This document shows positions 59,861 to 64,000 of a stretch of 64,000 bases of DNA, piece after piece. Origin of the DNA: Proales similis. Taxonomy: Eukaryota; Rotifera; Eurotatoria; Ploima; Proalidae. Numbering within the stretch: position 1 is the stretch's first letter; each line of letters starts with the position of its first letter. Location: positions 1,054,001 through 1,118,000 of the forward strand of contig JAGVRJ010000005.1 of NCBI GenBank assembly GCA_019059635.1, written 5' to 3'. The position numbers and the translations under genes are program-made. Under the pieces are notes generated by a model, which saw only the letters and a program-made list of their open reading frames with translations, had not been told where the DNA came from and searched no databases.

Positions 59861-61588
59861 ATGGTTTACATAAAGCGAAACTGCTGGTTTTGTAATTGCG
59901 ATAGCCGAGTGTCGATACTGCGCTTGAACTCGTGGTATTGTCCGCATTGCAATCAGTACAACGGCTTCACCAAAGATGGTGACTACAATCGCGAGATAAA
60001 AGAGATGCACGAGCCGCCCAAAAACGGCGCATTTTACTTCTCGCTCGCTCGTAAGCGAATTGGAGCCAACCCAACAAATGGCTTGTGCGATCGTTGCAAT
60101 CACTTTGAGCAGCTTAAACTCGAAAAGCTCACCAGCTTCAAGCCGCACAATGAGGCAAGTCTTGTTCATTTGGCTGTTCATTCGACACAATTTCACAATT
60201 GCACGTTCACAGCGATTCTTCGACCAGGAAATTCAAATGTACAAGGACTATCTGGAGAGCACATATGAACTGTGCGCTCCGTGCAAGTCTCGCGTTAAGT
60301 TCGAAATCACCAAGCAAGACGGAATGCTCAAGCAGCATCTATTCAACCTTGGCCTCTTCGATTACATGTACGAGTGTGGTAATCGTTTGCCAAGTATACT
60401 CGGACTCGCTTCTCGATCTAAAAAGACAGCTGTCGATTCAAAAGTGACTGATTTGAACACCAACAGCCGCTGGGCGTATGTCCTTCTCTTGCTGTTTGCT
60501 CTCAGCTTGTGTGTATTGGTCGTTGCTTTTAACGGACCAGACTCCACTCTTGACATGACTGTTCGGTACAAGAACGCCTCTTTCGATTTGGACAAATTCG
60601 TCAACCAGAGTGCCAGTGTGATCCGAGCGAGCATTTTTAATTCTCTTCAGCACATTGCCAAACGCTTGAATGTGTCTGAATCGTTTGAATTGTTTTGGTT
60701 AAAATCGGCCAACTCGTCGCTATTCGTTCTGCTTCTCGCTTCCTATCTTAATTCGTCGCTTCTGCTCTTGCTTTCCAATAAGCATCGCATGCTCATTTCG
60801 CAAACTATAGTCTGGTCGCTACATTTGCTCATAATGGCCTTGAATTTCCGCAAAATTGTCAACTTCGCACACTACAAGCAACCGAACGGCGCCTGGCTAA
60901 GCTTGGACACCGCAGGATTAATAATGCCGACCTTGATTGGCATTCAGCTCTATCAGCTCGTTAAAATATTCATCTTTCCTTGTTCCGAGTCAATTCGTTC
61001 AGAGACGAAAGGATCAACTGTTCGAACAGAGCAAAATTCTTGCAAAAGCCCGATTCGTCCGGCTCGAATTCTGGCCTCAAACTTCAAATGCGAGGCGATA
61101 AACAGGAATTTAAACGCAAACTTTGAAAAGACCAACGAGCGTCCAGCAAATGATTCTGGCCACGAAACAGAAGAGTCAGATTCTTCGTCGATAGTAACTG
61201 GCCTCACCAACCTCTATTTGTCTCGTCAACTGCGCCAGCAAGATGCTCGATCGGCTGCTGATCTCAGATCCAACGTTGCATCCACGTATGCCGCCTTTTC
61301 AACCGCATCGACAATGCGATCTGGTTTGCATCGCGTACAAAATCAGCGCATTATGGAGCCGTCAAGCAAGGCCACCGACAGAAAACGCTCTCTCTTCTCA
61401 ATCATCTCGATATCAGGCAAGTCACTTGGATCTTGTTTCGATCGTTCGTTTAAAATTCCGCCATTTCCTTCATTTCTACAGACATTAGTCTCGTGCAGAC
61501 CGCAGTGATTGCTTCAAATCTGATTGTCGCCGCCTCGGTCAGCTATTCGTTCTTGCTCGAACGATCTGCAATTGAAAATGAAATTTGA
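59861..61588 (+). CDS. TMEM201: TMEM201/Samp1 (NET5) inner nuclear membrane protein
   Basis: Samp1 links the nuclear envelope to the spindle, centrosome and LINC complexes. The N-terminal Ima1-type zinc-finger domain has NCWFCNCDS, WYCPHCNQYNGF, GLCDRCNHF and LCAPCKSRV. Hydrophobic segments follow (WAYVLLLLFALSLCVLVVAF, SLFVLLLASYLNSSLLLLL, IVWSLHLLIMAL), then a Ser-rich tail and a last helix (VIASNLIVAASVSYSFLL). Three exons are visible: 59861-60154, 60213-61416 and 61482-61588. Both introns (58 and 65 bp) are GC-AG with donors reading G/GCAAGT. Vertebrate TMEM201 has an N-terminal TM before the zinc fingers. None is seen after the ATG at 59861, but a strong acceptor (cttctcttacag) ends at about 59804 and the frame is open from there. 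An upstream exon or trans-spliced leader is therefore possible. Confidence 0.88.
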
Positions 61589-62134
61589 CTTTTTTTTTTA
61601 TTTTTGTTCAATCGCCGAGGCCCAGTGTCAAGAAAATGAGTTTGCTCATGTTTAGTTGTGTGAGTGTGCCAATAAGTGAGTTTTTGTCCGTGAATGAAGA
61701 TTTTTGTTTTTTCTTCCAAATTTCAACGCCGCCGCTGAATAAGCCGTTCTCTCAAAAGCACAGACCGGCATTCAAGCGGTCAAAACCGAATTTAAAAAAT
61801 ATGTTCAAATAAAAATCAAGATTTATCGAAACGTTACCAAACGCCATACGGGTCGACTTTTTCTCAGGCTGAGAGAGAGCACGATAGCGAAGGGCATTGC
61901 TGTTGTTAAGAGAAACGGCTCGTGATGAATACTCGACGCATGAGGATCCAGCCGCGGAGGCGAATATTGAATCCATGGCAACAGGCTAGCAACTTTTATA
62001 TAAATCACTTGCGGCTCAGAATCAACTTCGTTTGCTGTGAGTGTATGAAAATACAGGACTCTGAAGCAACAGGGCGTTTACAAACGAGCTCCAACTCGTA
62101 GAGAGATTAAAATAAAGTAAACTGAAGCAAAGCA
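61589..62134. other. Intergenic region between TMEM201 and the dynein gene
   Basis: No clear gene. ORFs are short on both strands, and an AATAAA at about 61807 may end the TMEM201 transcript. Confidence 0.45.
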
Positions 62135-64000
62135 ATGAATCGAGAGGCGAGCTCGCACGGAGCTCAGGGCTCGGCAAAGTCAAACGGCTCTCCGCGTCTT
62201 CCTCCGCTTGGCAATCAAGCGGCTCTAAACGAGCCGGCCGACCACGACCAGCAAAAGCGAGTCAGAGCATTCAAGTTTGGCCAAGTCGACCAGAATCTGC
62301 TCATCTCTCGGCTCTATTCGACACCTCAAAATCGTTCGAGCACAAATCAACAGTTCGTGCTTGACATGGGCGCGACCAGCGTTCACAAGCCGCACATAAA
62401 GAAATTAGAGGCTCCGCCGGTCCAACCAGAGCCGGTCCATCGTCTGTTTCATCATCAGAATTATCATTCGCTGGCCGCGATTCAGGCGCGCAATAAAGAG
62501 ATGCTGGCCGAAGAGACGCGCTTGCGGAGGCAGCGAGACCGCGAAAGAAAGAAACGATTCAAGATCACATCGACCGTCTCCGAAACTCCGGAGCCTGAAG
62601 AGACAATTGAAAACGAGAACGACTTGGAGCAGACTGAAGCGTACGATAAAAAGTTTAAATTTGTTCCGCGTCGGCCAGAGCCGCGGCCTCTTGTCCTTCC
62701 GCAAATTCGAGCAGTGTCTAGTCCACAACTCGCTCCCATCGAAGGTAATCATCGTAGGCTTGTGTTCGCCGACAACAAGATTGAATTACACGATTGTATT
62801 GAAAGAGAACTACGAGGGAGAGCAGGACATGCTGGTCATATTCGATTTGATTCGACGCCAGCACGATCACTTTTTTCTTTACCTCTCACACGCTTACCCG
62901 AAGAGCTCGGTCAACTACAACTTTTACAATTTAAAGTAAGTCGACTGAGAACTAGAAAAGCGCAGCATGATCAAATCATCTTGTTGGTTCATTCAACAGA
63001 GTTGTGAGCTACGAGAACTGTAGCAAAAATGAATACTTCACAATCGGCAAGAACGGCGTTTGTCACTTTTGCAGGGGAGAAGAGATTGAGTTCCTGCCAT
63101 TGGAGAAATGGGAGCGAGAGTATCGCTTGTACTTGAAGCTGATGAAGGTGAGCTTGGCGATCTTGGCGAGACTGCATTTTGGGCCAGCTAATAGCCATTC
63201 GCCCTCAAGCTACGCGTGTTCAAGCAATTTAGGCCATGGAAAGCATTCACCGTCTGGCACATAAACGTGAGAAACTTCAAAGTCAGCAGCTCAACAAGAG
63301 AGCTCGAGGAGAACTTGTTCTTGCTCAACGATGTAAGCAAACGTTTAAATGCATTATATTGACTTGACGATTAAACGCGAGTTGGTCAAAAGTCATTGCG
63401 GCCAGCGCTTCTGAATGTGCGCGAGATGTGCTATCGCATATCCAACATGAGCTTGTGCAAGATAGAAAGAGGCAAAACGTACACACTTGAAGAGTTCAAG
63501 GCCATTCAGTTAGAGCAGCTCAAGCAGGTCTCGCGTCGTCTGGAAGAGTTCAGAGACCTGGTCAAAGAGGTTGTTTCGAGCGCTTGCCGAAGCGCCTTGT
63601 TCGAGGCCGGATTTACGGTCGACGATTACATCAGCGACCAAGTGGACTCCACTCTGCCCGAGTCCCAGGGAGGCGAGCCGAGAACTGGCTCCAGTTATCA
63701 GCTGCAAAGTGTCAGCAATGTGGACATTTATGGACAAGCGCCTGACAAGATGACTTATACGGAACAGGCGAAGAAGCGGCGCAATTGCCAGCGCCTGACC
63801 AGGTTGTTTACAATCAATTCGTTAGTAAGCGAGCGATCAAATTAATCTCTGAAATTGAAACAGTTTTATTCGACTGGCCGACTATTTGATTGCGGCCACT
63901 CTGCACGTTCTGGCAGTCAACTCTGTTCAGAGCTTGTACAACTATTTTGCCGAGCAGCTCGAGTTCACGCCGTCACTTGAGGAGATAAGGGCGATGAACG
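62135..64000 (+). CDS. Axonemal dynein heavy chain, DNAH6-like (3' partial)
   Basis: The start of an inner-arm axonemal dynein heavy chain, the ATP-driven motor of cilia and flagella. The first exon, from ATG 62135, is a species-specific basic and Pro-rich N-terminus. From about 62795 the tail domain is conserved: LNYTIVLKENYEGEQDMLVI, VVSYENCSKNEYFTIGKNGV, KAFTVWHINVRNFK, LRPALLNVREMCYRISNMSL, PDKMTYTEQAKKRRNCQRL and FIRLADYLIAATLHVLAVNS. These fit the DNAH6 subgroup best. At least six exons are present and the window ends inside one. The join near 62745 is unresolved. The donor GAAG/gtaatc leaves one nucleotide, while the next conserved block needs another phase, so the true donor may be earlier (for example at about 62693). 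Confidence 0.85.

Overview
This is nuclear DNA from an animal with a compact genome. Almost every gene is split by spliceosomal introns of about 50-80 bp, 21 protein-coding genes fit in 64 kb, and the gene set (claudin-like tetraspan, EGF-repeat and Kunitz proteins, M1 aminopeptidase, myosin V, axonemal dynein, centrin) is metazoan. The axonemal dynein and centrin imply a species that builds cilia or flagella. I cannot place the phylum. Small-genome lineages with very short introns (for example dinophilid annelids, larvaceans, some sponges or tardigrades) are possible, but the sequence does not decide.

Layout. 1-3357 (+): the 3' half of an EML5/6-type microtubule-associated protein, cut by the window edge. 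4.2-7.5 kb (+): the pseudokinase NRBP. 9.75-12.0 kb (+): a secreted EGF-repeat protein. 12.6-16.4 kb (-): a membrane M1 aminopeptidase. 18.0-18.7 kb (-): centrin. 19.3-23.6 kb (-): a WDR62/MAPKBP1 scaffold encoded almost entirely by one 3.9-kb exon. 25.7-29.2 kb (-): a secreted phytoene-desaturase-like flavoenzyme, the mitochondrial tRNA methyltransferase TRMT61B and the complex II assembly factor SDHAF3. 30.5-37.3 kb (+): myosin V, convergent with eEF1-gamma (37.7-39.9 kb, -). A 5-kb gene-free stretch follows. 44.9-46.1 kb (+): ubiquitin-RPS27A and, 89 bp behind it, a small Cys-rich membrane protein. 46.4-49.7 kb (-): TTC7. 50.0-53.3 kb (-): a Mutator-like transposase-derived protein ending in a Ulp1-type domain. 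53.9-55.3 kb (+): two Kunitz genes. 57.0-58.3 kb (+): an unrecognised one-TM protein. 58.8-59.6 kb (+): a claudin-like tetraspan. 59.9-61.6 kb (+): TMEM201/Samp1. 62.1 kb to the end (+): the start of an axonemal dynein heavy chain, DNAH6-like.

The genes do not form one pathway. Several concern the cytoskeleton (EML, WDR62, centrin, myosin V, dynein, TMEM201), but I treat that as chance neighbourhood. The most notable item is the 50.0-53.3 kb gene: an intact, multi-exon, transposon-derived protein whose Ulp1 domain has serine where both the catalytic His and the catalytic Cys should be. Other points of interest are the signal-peptide-bearing PDS/ZDS-type flavoenzyme, three GC-AG introns, an exact 80-bp repeat in two introns of eEF1G, and tightly spaced same-strand gene pairs that could be operon-like.

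Exon joins were worked out by hand from reading frame and GT/GC-AG sites. They should be read as predictions.
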